Under the pieces are notes generated by a model, which did no database searches, was not told the origin of the DNA, and saw only the letters and a program-made list of their open reading frames with translations. Shown in pieces: positions 43,345-54,900 of a DNA stretch of 64,000 nucleotides (positions within the stretch are counted from its first letter, which is position 1; the number at the start of each line of letters is the position of its first letter). A program made the position numbers and the translations under genes. The DNA comes from Diadema setosum (Eukaryota > Echinodermata > Echinoidea > Diadematoida > Diadematidae): contig NC_092688.1 of assembly GCF_964275005.1 (NCBI RefSeq), positions 21,395,903-21,459,902 of the forward strand. Reading direction: 5' to 3'.

Positions 43345-45080
43345 GCCAATGCTCAAATCATTGCCATTTAACTTCTTTGATAAGATCAGCACCATGACTA
43401 TTAACATAATCATAATTGCTTTTCACCATGCTTACTGCTCTCTTTAGCAGACGTAACAAATTATCCAATGATTCAAAGGTACAGTGGCCCAAAACAGAAG
43501 CATAATCTATGCAAAGTTGTATTAGTGTGAGATACAGAAAGTTCAACACGTTTTGATTGACAAACTTACCCATTTTCTGTAGTAAATACATTTTACAACC
43601 TAGCTGCTTTGTTAACTGTAGAACATGACTATTCCATGATACCTTGTCATCAATTTCGATACCATCCATACCTAATACTTTGAACTTGTTCTTCACATAC
43701 AGCATAGAAAAAAATATTCAGATCATTTTTTTTTTTCGGAGATACTCAAAACCATTGCTTTGGTTTTATCAATATTGATCTTTAACTTATCCCTAGTATA
43801 CCAAAGATATAAACCATTCAGGTCTGACTGCAGACATGAGGATGCTTCATCAACATGCCTACAAGTGGTATATTTAACCACATCATCCGCATGTATATTA
43901 CATTGTGAAAATCTAAGACACTGATTTATATCATTCACAAATTACAAAAACAGAATGGGCCCTGAAATATTACCCTGAGGCACACCCACTCTATTATCAC
44001 GAAACCTTGATAAAGCGCCATGCGCTCGGACAGCTTGATTTCGACCATGAAATAACTGAAGAACCATTTGTACTTATATCCCTTTACTCCGTACCATTTC
44101 AGCTTGGTCAGCAAAATATTCATATCAATACTATCGAAACATAAAGAAACAGGCTACTACACATTCATTATTATCAAACAATTCGTACCAGTCATCCACA
44201 ACACGATGCAAAAAAAAGTTTGGGTTAAATGTTCGGGAAGTAAAGCAAATTGATCAATATTGATTAAATCGTTACTCTGAATATATTTCAAAAACTGTTT
44301 TTGAACCTCTTTCTCCAAGAGTTTAGATATGTGAAAAAACAACAGAGAAATTGCTGGTAATTGATAGGGTAATGTTTCAAACCCTTGCCTTGTAAACAGG
44401 TGTAGTTCTTGCTTTCTTCCAATCAGTAGGTACTTGACGGGTTGTTAGGCTTTCATTAAACAAACTGCCAAGAGACTTGTAAATCACTACTACAGCAATC
44501 TGCAAAATCTTTACATCCACTCTTAACACATCGTCGTCTTGAAAAGATCGGGATGTTGTCTCATCAACATTAACAAGAAAGCTGTTTAATTTTTCCCCGT
44601 CAGGTTCACCAGGTATAATAGACATATACCTATTGTCACCTTGAATTCTATTCAATTCCTTCCATAATGCTTTACTATTTTTACAATACTTTCTAGTGAT
44701 ATATCAAAATACAATTACTTGCTCAATCTAATTTCTTCAGTTAACTTATTTCTAATTTGCCTATACTCTGATATATATAAAAAAAAAACCTTCTGGAGAT
44801 TTGACAGAAACAGACTCCTTTTTTTCAAAAAAAAAATCTAAAAAAAAATCAACTTGATAATGTCTGGTGTCATCCATGGATTATTTTTACTTTTCAATCT
44901 ACATTATCCAATCGGAGCGTGCTTATTACATATGTCTAGGAATGCAGATTCCCATCTGTTCAATTTCATTTCCATGCTATCAACCATGTCATTTTCAAGA
45001 TGAAATATATTAGAATGAAACTTACAATAATCACGAAAATGTATCAAATTATGTCCATGCTCTTTCTTATGAATTATGGA
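43345..45080 (-). mobile_element. Jockey/CR1-type LINE fragment
   Basis: Minus frames in order from 45080 down: linker (44377-44655, ending TDWKKARTTPVYKA), RT start (44157-44342, FFHISKLLEKEVQKQF), a broken middle (43935-44123), the catalytic block (43723-43938, INQCLRFSQCNIHADDVV and LYLWYTRDKLKINIDKTKAM) and the thumb (43358-43705, KVSWNSHVLQLTKQLGCKMY). At least four frameshifts separate them. The C-terminus runs into the TA tract at 43312. Confidence 0.8.
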
Positions 45081-45550
45081 TTATTTTCCTCTGGAATGTT
45101 GTCTCATGGAGGAGGTTAGTAGTCACAACACATCTAGGTGACCATTTTGCGTAATACTAGATAAGGTAAAGAAATATATAATATTAAGTGTAAAAGCGCC
45201 CATAGGCAGTATATGAGTTTGAGAACGAGGTATCTTAACCCCAAGAAGACTGGACTATTTAAGAGGTTTTGAGGACTGGGGGATCCTGCCCCCCCCCCCC
45301 CCAAGATCTCGGCCATGGAATGTTCGATCATCGCCGCATTCGGCTCGCACTAGTTTATGACGTAACCTAAAAAATGCGTAGTTAATTTTACAAAAATCAC
45401 CATAATTTTCTAATTAAGGCTATTAAAATCGATTATGCAATGGTACATTTTTTTTTTCATTATTCTTAGGATATTTGGATTTCTGTTTTTTGTTTAATTT
45501 GTGCCGATATGGTTGTCTAGTTATCTCTTTATTGTGGAATGTGTTAAAGG

Positions 45551-45617
45551 AACTTATTTTATTTCGTGAGTTCACGCAAGAACTCACAGTGAGAGCCCGC
45601 TCAACGCGCGCGCAGTC
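45551..45617 (+). repeat. Left inverted terminal repeat of DIRS element
   Basis: It is complementary to sequences at the right end (51702-51745 and 51926-51957). The right end is therefore composite. Confidence 0.75.
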
Positions 45618-46597
45618 ATGTCGCTTCTTCGCACGTTTTGCACGAGGGAATAAGTTCCCTCATCGCAGTCTAAATCAAGTTTTATTCGTCCTTTTTACCG
45701 TGCATCGTCGCACTATCTTATCATATTGTGGATTGTTATTATTTGTAGCTCAGTTAGAGCTGACTTTGCTTCGGAAGAGGATTTCTATTCACGAGATATC
45801 GCGGGATGGAAATTCCGCTTACCGTTCCCCCACAGCATACAGCTAAGCCTGTCGTGGGTGGCACCACTAGTACGAGCGCCCTGCATACAGCTAAGTCTGT
45901 CGTGGCGGTGGTGACTACAGCCGCGCATCATGAACCTAAGTGTTCGCCGGCTATTAAGGCTCAGTCGAAGAAAGAAGGGAGTAGGAAAACCCTTAAAAAA
46001 ACCAGCAAACCAGGCCTAAGTAAGAAGGCAGCCCCCCTAAAGAGAAGACGGACGCGGATGTGCTTTCCCGCCTTTCTAAGCTCGAATCCATGTTTGAAAA
46101 GGTCATGGAAGTACTACCGTCTCGGCCTAATCGTAGTCAACAACAACAACTACGTGCCGGCCATGTTGGTACGGCTTGTACCGCAGACCACGGTGGTGTG
46201 CCGTTTGGGGACATGGATGTGTGTGCTACAGACGCAAGTACTGTACGCAAGCACGCGGTACGCTGCACGACCACGGCGGCAGCAGCTACAGTGGGGATGA
46301 ATGCGATTTCCCTGCGGCGGCAGCGGGTTACGCACCCGCAGAGCTCACGGGCCGGCCAGTACAAGTACCATCCTTTGCTGCAAAATTTGCGGTCTCCGCC
46401 GGTGTGGGCGACCCTATCAATGACGAATTGGCAAATTCTACCAATTATCTCATCTCCCATTGTCTGGAGGAAAAATCGCTGGAAGAGTCAGCGGCAAACT
46501 ACCCAGCACCGAGCCATTGCCCCAACTTACTAGTCCCAAAAGTAAATCCAGTGATTTGGGATAATGTGAAACAGACTACGCGCAGCAGAGACGTTAA

Positions 46598-47387
46598 AGG
46601 CCCGGTCCCACTGGCCGATCGACGGACATAAAGCGTATGCAGAAAGGACACAGCGGACGAGCAAAATTTCGGGGATGGCTTCATCCGCTTTCATCCGCTC
46701 CAGAAATTGACAAAATTGGCGAAAATTGGCGGTAACAGAACGGAAATAGAACGGACGTGGGTAGTATGTAGCGGGGATGTTAAACGGATGTTCATCGGAA
46801 GCCTAGCGGATGAAAGCGGATGGAAGGGGATGACAGCTCCGAAGGGGTTACCGGAGATAATTGCGAAACGGACGCATAGCAGAAAAAGCGGATGCAGAGT
46901 GGATGCAGAGCGGATGCAGAGCGGATGCATAGGGGATGCTTTCGAAATGCTTTATATACGAGATGCATACGCTTACATCCTTTCTTTTAACGTGCTATTA
47001 ACGATGTAAAGACGTTCCACGTACCATATCTTTCCTCCCTCTTTCCGTTTTTAGCTGCAGCGGATGTGAGTTGCGAGGATGCCCAGAGGATGCAGAGAGG
47101 ATGCAGCGGACGTTTAAGGGATGCCGCACGGACATATAACGTTTGTTGCTCGTATGTCGCGGATTTACATCGTACACAGCGGAAAGTTCATCCGTTCTAA
47201 AAGATTTAAGCAGCTTAAAACTTTTTGCGCGGATGAAATCACAGTGGACGGATGCTCGATGGATAGAGCGGATGAAACACGTATGCGATGGGTACACAGC
47301 GGATTCGTAGCGTTTTCCAACGGATGGCAAGATTTTTTGTACGCTTTACATCCTCTTTGCATCCGTAAGTGCAGTGGGACCGGGCCT
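46598..47387. mobile_element. PIF/Harbinger-type MITE 1 in DIRS gag
   Basis: TIR AGGCCCGGTCCCACTG at both ends, flanked by TAA duplications (46595-46597, 47388-47390). Removing it with one TAA restores the gag frame. The 790-bp interior is rich in GCGGATG words and has no gene. A 3-bp TWA target and a GGCCC-type end are characteristic of PIF/Harbinger. Confidence 0.85.
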
Positions 47388-47687
47388 TAAGCTGCAGAGA
47401 GTACAGAAATCCCTCACCCGCGGGCTGTGTGCGTTCCTACAAACTCTTCCTATTAAATCTGACTTGAACGAGGCGCAACAGGACGCATTCGCTCTACTCT
47501 GTAATGTCAATTAGGTGTACGAGATGAACTGCCTGAGAAAGGAGCTGATCAAGCCCGACATGAACGCTGCTCACGCACATTTGTGCAAGCCTACTACGCC
47601 CGTGACCGCGCTTCTCTTCGGTGATGACATGGGACAACGTGTAAAAGATCTCAAGGAGGAGAATAGGGCTGCCTTTAGTGTGGTTAA

Positions 47688-48377
47688 GGCTGCGTTCACA
47701 TAGAAGTATACTATTCGGGTATTCGGGCTCGTTTTTCGAGGGCACGCGAATAGCTTGAATCGAACGATAGGATTTCCTCACACCGGTTCACATAAGAGGG
47801 CACTATTCGAAATACTGAATACCTGCGAAAAGTATAGCAAAGTGGGAATCGACCTTGTTCGATTTTCTTGCAGCGTATACCGTCTCTCGTTTATGAAATA
47901 ATGACAATTTTGGTCTGGCTTTGCCCGTTTGCAAATGAAGAGTTTGTTTGCAAAAACCGATAAGTCCATATTTGCCAAATGGAGATATTTGCGATTAAAG
48001 GTCAAGAAAAATAAAGAAAATAATAAGAAAATTTTTGCTTCTTTTGACCATAACTTCAAAAATATACCTTTATATGTAGTGACAAATATATCATTTAAAA
48101 GGTATTATTTTGTACTTTATGACAGAGATCGTACTTCAAAATCTTCAAAAATGGACTTATCGGTTTTTGCAAACAAACCCTTCAAATATAAGCATGTAGC
48201 CTGACATTCTGATGCAGTTTAGAAATTGTTAATAAGATTTGCTGCGATGTAGGAGAAAGAAATCCTCACTACATGGGATGGTGAGTTGACGGTGCGGGTG
48301 ATGGTGTATTCGGTGCTCGAATAGCGAATAGCGAATAGCGAATAGCGAATACCGAATACTTATATGTGAACGCAGCC
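47688..48377. mobile_element. PIF/Harbinger-type MITE 2 in DIRS gag
   Basis: TIR GGCTGCGTTCACATA at both ends, flanked by TAA (47685-47687, 48378-48380); excision again leaves gag in frame. Inside, TTTGCAAAAACCGATAAGTC (about 47945) pairs with its complement near 48155-48175. A short GCGAATA array lies at 48317-48350. No gene. Confidence 0.85.
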
Positions 48378-48660
48378 TAAAGGGCAGGCTAAGAGATCTA
48401 CACATCAGCCATACCACCCATACAAGCGCTCGGCCAGCGTTGGATTCAGCGGGAAGCAATATCGGAGCGCAGGCTGGCTCGCAGCTGGGGATACATCCAG
48501 GCCTTTTTTAGGCCAGCAGCAGCGGGGAAACAGACATTCAGCCCCGCACACGAAGACTTGCCCACCTCCAGCGCATGCGCACAACCGGGGGCAGAGCTAC
48601 TCAGCAATCCCAGCCAAGCCAAACACTGTGTCACGGAGAAAGTAACTGCACTACCCAAGG

Positions 48661-49737
48661 AGGTAAGTTGCAGTGGAAATACACAATCTATACTCACACT
48701 GTACAGTCAGTTTTTGACATTGAACATGTAGATGTTCCATTAGACCTGCCCGCTGGGGGTCGATTGAGGCATTTTAGCAAACAGTGGAATCATATTACCA
48801 CTGATCCCTTCATACTTGATGCAATTAGCGGTTACAAACTTGAATTTCAAGAGGCGAATAGCCCACCTCACAGAGGTAAACCGCCTTACCACTACAGAGT
48901 GGGTAATGCTGAGGAGAGCAAGATTGACATTGAAATTCGAAAACTGGCCGAGAAAGGCGTAATCGAAGAATGCCAGCATGTGGCAGGAGAATTTGTGTCC
49001 AATATTTTTACACGCCCAAAGAAAAATGGGGACATACGCCTGATTTTAGATTTATCGGACCTAAATGACAATCTAATGTACGGCATTTCAAAATGGATAA
49101 CATCCATACGGCTGAAACCCTAATTTCCCCTGGTTGTTACCTTGCCTCAATCGACCTTCGAGATGCCTACTACTCTGTCCCTATTCACCCCTCACATCGC
49201 AAGTATTTGAGATTTGTCTTGCACGAGAAATGTTGGCAATTTAAGGTACTCCCCAATGGCCTTAGTACAGCGCCTAGGCTCTTCACAAAACTTATGAAGC
49301 CGGTGTTTGCAAAGCTGCGACAGGCAGGCCACCTGGTTGTGGAGTATTTAGATGACACTCTCATAATTGGTGAAACTGAATCACAAGCACTAGAAACGGT
49401 GCAAGCAACCACAAAACTGCTCTCTGACCTTGGTTTTGTCATTCATTCAGAGAAATCTCTCCTAGAGCCTCAGCAACGGCTCCAATTCTTGGGGTTTATC
49501 TTGGATTCGGAAAGCATGACCATAACGCTCCCGCATGAGAAATGTCAAAATATCAGGGCAGTATGTGCGGAATTACTAGGGAAACAGAACCCTACTATCA
49601 GGCAGGTGGCGCAGGTCATTGGGAAACTGATTGCCACTTTCCCTGCTATTCAATATGGCCCCCTCTTCTATCGTAACCTAGAAAGAGACAAAATTCTTGC
49701 ACTAAAATCAAGCAAAGGGCATTTGATAGACCTATGA
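48661..49737 (+). pseudogene. DIRS reverse transcriptase
   Basis: The N-terminal part (to about 49085) has a SKQWNHITTD start, KLAEKGVIEE and IFTRPKKNGDIRLILDLSDL. A frameshift near 49080-49090 moves to the frame starting 49093, with HTAETLISPGCYLASIDLRD and DAYYSVPIHPSHRKYLRF. The catalytic box is YLDD at residues 85-88 of that frame, followed by FLGFILDSESM. This is the RT of the DIRS clade, related to LTR-element RTs. A second frameshift at about 49715 separates it from RNase H. Confidence 0.85.
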
Positions 49738-50243
49738 ATTTGTCTGAAGCTTCTAATCAGGAGTTAACGTGGTGGTTCAATAAGATTCACTGCCAGTCGG
49801 CACCAATTAGTCGAGATCGGCCAGCTTTAGAGCTACGTACTGACGCCAGTGGGCAAGGATGGGGTGCCACTGATTTAAGCTGTGAAACTGGCGGTAGATG
49901 GGATGATCAGGAGATAGTGCGTGCTCAAAACAATGAAATCAACTATCTTGAAATATTAGCTGCAGGGCTTGGTTTGAAGTCATTTTGTGGCCACCTGCAT
50001 GATACGCATGTGCTCATTAGAACTGACAACACAACAGCTGTAGCCTACCTGAACAATATGGGAGGCATCAAATCTAGAGCCTGCGACAGGGCAGCACGAG
50101 ACATTTGGGTTTGGTGCAAGGAAAGGAATATCTGGATCACAGCAGCCTATTTACCTGGTCGTGACAATACAGAAGCAGACAGGAGATCTCCTCATTTTAA
50201 TGACAGAACAGAACGGATGCTGAATAAGAAAGTCTTTTACTGA
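49734..50243 (+). CDS. DIRS RNase H
   Basis: This 169-residue frame overlaps the RT stop. It carries the RNase H carboxylates D37 (LRTDASGQGWGA), E73 (NYLEILAAGLG) and D98 (IRTDNTTAVAYLN), and a final PGRDNTEAD segment. It degrades the RNA strand of the RNA-DNA hybrid. The domain looks complete, but it is out of frame with RT, so it would not be made as part of the polyprotein. Confidence 0.8.
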   Translation: MNLSEASNQELTWWFNKIHCQSAPISRDRPALELRTDASGQGWGATDLSCETGGRWDDQEIVRAQNNEINYLEILAAGLGLKSFCGHLHDTHVLIRTDNTTAVAYLNNMGGIKSRACDRAARDIWVWCKERNIWITAAYLPGRDNTEADRRSPHFNDRTERMLNKKVFY

Positions 50244-50631
50244 TATCACTAAGAAATGTGGTACTCCCCAAATTGATTTTTTTGGCGTCAGACTCAATAA
50301 GCAACTGCCTGCTTAAATTACGTGGCTGCCTGACCCAGATGCGGTTTCAGTGGATGCAATCACTCTGAATTGGGGTGATCTGTATTTCTACGCATTCCCT
50401 CCTTTCTGCCTCATCCCCAAATGTCTCAAAAAAAAAAAAAACAACGACAAGGCACATGGTCTCTTGATCGTCCCAAACTGGCCGACGCAAGCGTGGTTTC
50501 CTCGCATGAGGAAAATGCTTACAGATGACCCACTCTTTATTCCTAGACACAGGAATTTGATTATGCAACCAGTATCTGGGGAACCGCACCCTTTACACGC
50601 TTGTCTTGATCTGTTATGGTGCAGGTTTTGA
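50244..50631 (+). pseudogene. DIRS linking domain (Dam-like methyltransferase region)
   Basis: The frame 50350-50631 reads DAITLNWGDLYFYAFPPFCL and GLLIVPNWPTQAWFPRM. It corresponds to the segment between RNase H and recombinase that many DIRS elements carry and that has been annotated as a Dam-like methyltransferase. A stop and a frameshift lie before 50350, and an A-run at 50430-50442 marks another indel. Its activity is doubtful. Confidence 0.6.
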
Positions 50632-51598
50632 AGCTGCCGTTCGAGAACTCTGGCATGAGCAGCAGAACGGTGGACATCTTGGCAGCATCTTGGAGGGCAT
50701 CAACCCAAAGACAGTATTGTACATAATAAGGAAATGGAAAAAGCTTTGTACACTTAAGGAGGAAAGTCACCTTCATGCCAAGATTAATTTTGTTATGGAG
50801 TTTTTTACGCACATGTTTTATGAAGAGAACTTGAGCTATTCAGCTATTAACTCAGCACGGAGTGCACTTGCTACCTTTCTAGTGTTAGAGGATGAACAAT
50901 TCACTGTCAGCACTCATCCTCTTCTCTCTCGTTTTATGAGAGGTGTGTTCCAGCTCAGGCCCCCAAGGCCGCGGTATTCGGAAATTTGGGACGTGAATAT
51001 TGTTTTTAGGTATTTGAGAATGCTAGCTCCTACTAACTCGCTTAGTTTGAAGCGATTAACGATGAAGCTGTGCATGTTACTGGCCTTGATATCCACCCAG
51101 AGGGTACAGACTTTGCATTGCCTGAATCTAGACTGCATGATTCTCAAACAATCTATGGTGTCATTCAAAGTTAATGAACATCTTAAGCAGTCTAGACCTG
51201 GGAATTTTGGATTGGACGTACTTTTGAAAGCGTACCCCCCAGACAGACGTCTGTGTGTAGTTACATACATTAAGGCCTATCTTCGGAGAACCAAAGAGAT
51301 CCGAGGAGAGGAAAGTCATCTCTTCATTAGTTTTCGCAAGCCTTTCAAGAGAGTAACGGCACAGACAATTTCTCGATGGATCAAGGAAATCATGACTGGC
51401 GCTGGCATTGACACCACAATGTTCAGTGCACATTCAACCCGAGCAGCATCTAGCTCAGCAGCAAACAGAGCGGATGCACCTATTCCTCTGATCCTCGCAA
51501 AAGCAGGCTGGTCGAAAGAACAGACATTTCGCAAATTCTATGACAAGCCTCTGCAAGACGAGGGACAGTGTCTGTCACAGCTGATTATGAGGAAATAA
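50606..51598 (+). CDS. DIRS tyrosine recombinase
   Basis: A 330-residue, uninterrupted frame. The catalytic residues are visible: R166 in STQRVQTLHC, H276-S-T-R279 in FSAHSTRAASSS, and the nucleophile Y312 in FRKFYDKPL. The N-terminal part has the SAM-like arrangement (SAINSARSALATFLVL). It would insert the circular DNA copy of the element by strand exchange. It appears to be the best-preserved protein of the element. The first part of the frame overlaps the linking domain. Confidence 0.9.
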   Translation: MICYGAGFEAAVRELWHEQQNGGHLGSILEGINPKTVLYIIRKWKKLCTLKEESHLHAKINFVMEFFTHMFYEENLSYSAINSARSALATFLVLEDEQFTVSTHPLLSRFMRGVFQLRPPRPRYSEIWDVNIVFRYLRMLAPTNSLSLKRLTMKLCMLLALISTQRVQTLHCLNLDCMILKQSMVSFKVNEHLKQSRPGNFGLDVLLKAYPPDRRLCVVTYIKAYLRRTKEIRGEESHLFISFRKPFKRVTAQTISRWIKEIMTGAGIDTTMFSAHSTRAASSSAANRADAPIPLILAKAGWSKEQTFRKFYDKPLQDEGQCLSQLIMRK

Positions 51599-51701
51599 TG
51601 GCCTCAAACCCAGGTAATTTTAGCTTACATTTTGCTTGCCATTGTGCATGCCTGAGATTGTTCAGTTGGAACAAATGTGACTTCTGTGCTACAAAATCTC
51701 A

Positions 51702-52035
51702 CTGTGAGTTCTTGCGTAAACTCACGAAATAAAATAGAAAGATTAAACGAGAACTTACCAGTTTGAAGTTTGATCTTTATTTTATGAGGGAGTCGGAGAA
51801 AGAATTCACAGTCCCTCCTCTCCCTCCCATGGCATGAATACTATTCCAAAAATGTATAGATCAACTTCAAGTAAGTTCTCAATTTTTCCACTCTGACAGA
51901 AGTCACATCTTGTTGCTACGAAGTATGACTGCGTGCGCGTTGAGCGGGCTCTCACTATGAATTCTTTCTCCAACTCCCTCATAAAATAAAGATCAAACTT
52001 CAAACTGGTAAGTTCTCGTTTTAATCTTTCTATTT
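51702..52035. repeat. Right terminal region of DIRS element, palindromic
   Basis: 51702-51745 is complementary to the left terminal repeat. From 51729 to 51813 and 51955 to 52034 there is a long inverted repeat (GAGAACTTACCAGTTTGAAG and its complement). Between them is a second copy of the AGCCCGCTC motif, inverted. This could hold both the right repeat and the internal complementary region of DIRS elements, or a MITE that copied terminal sequence. Confidence 0.65.
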
Positions 52036-52949
52036 AACATGTATTTGTAAAAATAAAAGTGATAGTCTAAGATCAAAAATTAGGCAATAATATTAATTAA
52101 ACAATTATGCTCGTCATACATACCAAACTCGAGTATTTTGGTATTTCCTATGTCAATTAATGTTGAATTTCTGTGTTTTCTATTGTTTTATGTTTCTTTT
52201 TTCACAACAATTAATTTCAACTTCAGATTAGACTTTATTGGCTGAAAAACAGACTTTGCAAGAAAAACAAGAAACACAGAATCTATCAAAACCTCATTCA
52301 TTTCACACATAAACACATACAAATACGCCATCTTTTACTGACATGTGACGGTAAAATGTTAAGTAACACTTAACAGCTGCGGGTTAATAAAAAAAAGTTG
52401 TGAAGTTTCGCGGTGAGATCTTATCAATTCTTGAAGTTATCGCAATACTTCCTGAGGGAGGCATAGAGTGATGACCCCCAGTCTTTTTAGGGTTAAGGAG
52501 AATTCGTTCAAAGGGGAAATTTTTGATTCCCGTTAAGGTTTGACAATATTTTTCAAAGCATTATCATTGGTCTGGGGCCTCAGAACTACTCCACAGTGGG
52601 GCACTGATGGCATAGTGTGTTATTGAGGACTACAGTATAGTGGAGATGGGGAGGGTCGCAAAAACAAAAATGGTTACTATATTGGATGTGCATAGAAATG
52701 GGTCACTGGGGGGAATTTAGGTGTATCTCCTTTTTCTAAAAAAAAAAAAATATCTGTATTTTCTCGTTAACATGATAAAGAGATGCATTTTGTGCTCTTG
52801 TCAATTCAAACCTGCATTGAGCCCACATTAATGCATAATTTTTCAAGAAGGTCAATATTTGCATTTTTCTAAATATTTTCATGCTTTAAAAAAGAAATCC
52901 CCAAACTATCATTTGTTCCGCATTTGCCTTTATGGCTAGAATTAGCGCG

Positions 52950-53023
<74 letters not shown>
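52036..53023. other. Non-coding stretch, no gene seen
   Basis: AT-rich; a (TA)n/(TG)n microsatellite at 52951-53022 leads into the next MITE. Confidence 0.5.
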
Positions 53024-53026
<3 letters not shown>

Positions 53027-53709
53027 ACTGTGCATCACAAAACGAACAAAAAGTCGCACACACTGATTTTGCGTGAGGACTGAAAATAAGTGAAATGGGT
53101 TAACCTAGCCGAACTTGACTTTTTTATATTTTCTGAAAGAGAGGGTCTTCTTTTACAGTATGCTAAAACTTGGTATCTCAAAACGGGCAGGAAAGTGTTT
53201 TTTTTTAGCAGTTTATCTTGAACATTTTTGGTAGAATAGTGTGATTAGGTGTGTCTTTAGAATCCCTTTTTCATTTCTGAAAAACCTTGTCCACACTCTT
53301 CACTTTCAAGTCTAATAACTTTTGAAAGGATAATGCTACTGCTTTGAAAGTTGGCATTAATTATGGACAGAATATGTTAATGAGGCATGCTTAATTTCAG
53401 TTGAATCTGATAATCTCTTCATTGTTGTTACTCTGGTGGTTTACTTCCTGTTTTTTGTCCCATTCATCGCACAGCCAGCACGGTTTGGTAAAGATTAAAG
53501 CGCTTGAATAGACACTGTACTTCAGGGCCTCTTTTCTCAGTTCACACTTTTCCTGAGTTTGTGCTTTCTTTCCAATATTTAGATAGGTTAGGAGAGTCCA
53601 TTTTATTTGAGTTATACATCATTTTAAAGCTTAGTGTCTGCTCTTTCAGAATATGGTCTTAACTAAAAATTCATGTCTGGCGACTTTTTGTTTGTTTTGA
53701 GGTGCAGGG

Positions 53710-53712
<3 letters not shown>
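53024..53712. mobile_element. GTGACC-terminal MITE, copy 2
   Basis: It is nearly full-length similar to 12724-13411. The left end is GTGACTGTGCATCAC (mutated) and the right end GTTTTGAGGTGCAGGGTCA. It sits between (TG)n and (TA)n microsatellites. Confidence 0.85.
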
Positions 53713-53748
<36 letters not shown>

Positions 53749-53751
<3 letters not shown>

Positions 53752-54289
53752 CCGTGCACCTCAAAACGAACATAAAGTCGCACACACTGGTTTTGCGTGA
53801 GGACTGAAAATATCAAAGTGAAATAGGTCAACTTAGCCGAACTTGACTTTTTCATATTTTCTGAAAGAGCGGGTCTTCTTTTACATTATGAAAGGATAGT
53901 GCTACTGCTTTGAAAGTTGGCATTACTTATGGACAGAATGTGTTAATGAGGCATGCTTAATTTCACTTTAATCTGATTATCCCTTCATTGTTGTTACTCT
54001 GGTGGTTTACTTCCTGTTTTTTTTTTTTTTTTGTCCCATTCATCGCACAGTCAGCATGGTTTGGTAAAGATTAAGCGCTTGAAAAGACACTGTACTTCAG
54101 AGCCTCTTTTCTCAGTTTACACTTTTCCTGAGTTTGTGCTTTTTTTCCAGTATTTATTTAGGTTAGGAGAGTCCATTTGATTTGAGTTATACATCATTTT
54201 AAAGCTTAAAGTCTGCTCTTTCAGAATATGGTCATAACTAAAAATTCGTGTCTGGCGACTTTTTGTTTGTTTTGAGGTGCAGGGTCACA
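53749..54289. mobile_element. GTGACC-terminal MITE, copy 3 (internal deletion)
   Basis: Same ends as copies 1 and 2, with about 150 bp missing after CTTTTACATTATG. It is separated from copy 2 only by a 37-bp TA tract, in the same orientation. ATAT-like flanks suit the ATTT target seen at copy 1. Confidence 0.85.
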
Positions 54290-54696
54290 TATACCCTTTT
54301 GCAAAGGCAGCACGCTATTGACTTGCACGCTCAGAGCGATCGGATCGGAGCAAGCTACGCTTGCAGCTCGCCGGTCACGCGCTGAGTGTGCGTGTGCTGA
54401 AATTTTAGCGAGCTGGCTCTGCAAATGGCTAGGGTAAATATTTCATTTGATATTTATTGATTGACGCTTCTCAGTGGAACTCTGCTAGTCAATTACGGTC
54501 CACATAATGATATTCAAAGTGTAAAATTATATTGTAGTTTGGTGCTTTATGTATGTTGGCAATCAAGTTCTTTGAAGGAAACCAAAACCAAAAGTATGAT
54601 TTCATTTAAAAGGTAATTTCATAAAACTTGTTAAATCGTGTTAATTCGTGTGCTTTTAATACAGCTACATTATACCTGAAACTGGAAGAGTAGGTC
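54290..54696. other. Short inverted repeat and flank, no gene
   Basis: TACCCTTTTGCAAAGGCAGC (54292) weakly mirrors GCTGGCTCTGCAAATGGCTA near 54409, a possible 150-bp MITE. The rest is unremarkable. Confidence 0.35.
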
Positions 54697-54900
54697 TGTA
54701 GAGCCCACTAATGTCAAAATCGACCACTAATGTCAAAACGACCATTAATGTCATAACACGTCGACGACAGATGTCATAACAACCACTAATGTCATAACAC
54801 GTCGACGACAAATGTCAAAATCGGATTAACCACTAATGTCAAAACACGTCGACGACAAATGTCAAAATCTCCAAATTTTACTGCAAATGTCATAACGCGT
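54697..54900 (+). repeat. Left terminal CGTCGACG array of element C
   Basis: Units of ACCACTAATGTCATAACACG followed by TCGACGACAAATGTCAAAA. The inverted counterpart is at 59560-59897. Confidence 0.9.

Larger units (their letters stand above)
45806..48660 (+). pseudogene. DIRS Gag, frameshifted and split by two MITEs
   Basis: Three registers follow one another. 45806-46055 is a basic N-terminus with KKTSKPGLSKKAAPLKRRR. 46060-46280 carries LSRLSKLESMFEKVMEVL, a coiled coil. From about 46250 to 46597 the segment ends VPKVNPVIWDNVKQTTRSRD. The frame resumes after the first MITE (47391-47684; LQRVQKSLTRGL and an in-frame TAG at 47512-47514) and again after the second (48381 onward), reaching a glutamine- and proline-rich C-terminus. 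DIRS Gag normally has this NP-x-IW and QK-x-L pattern. It is not functional. Confidence 0.75.
45545..52035 (+). mobile_element. DIRS-type tyrosine-recombinase retrotransposon
   Basis: The order is a broken Gag, RT, RNase H, a linking domain and a tyrosine recombinase (50606-51598). It has inverted terminal repeats: 45551-45617 (TTATTTCGTGAGTTCACGCA) is the complement of 51702-51745, and the AGAGCCCGCTCAACGCGC part is again complementary to 51926-51957. These are DIRS hallmarks. DIRS elements integrate by recombination through a circular intermediate, so no integrase or target duplication is expected. Two Harbinger-type MITEs and several frameshifts interrupt it. Confidence 0.9.

Noticed and set aside
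46137..46460. 107-codon minus frame
   Set aside because: Antisense shadow of the DIRS gag region, where sense frames carry recognisable DIRS motifs.
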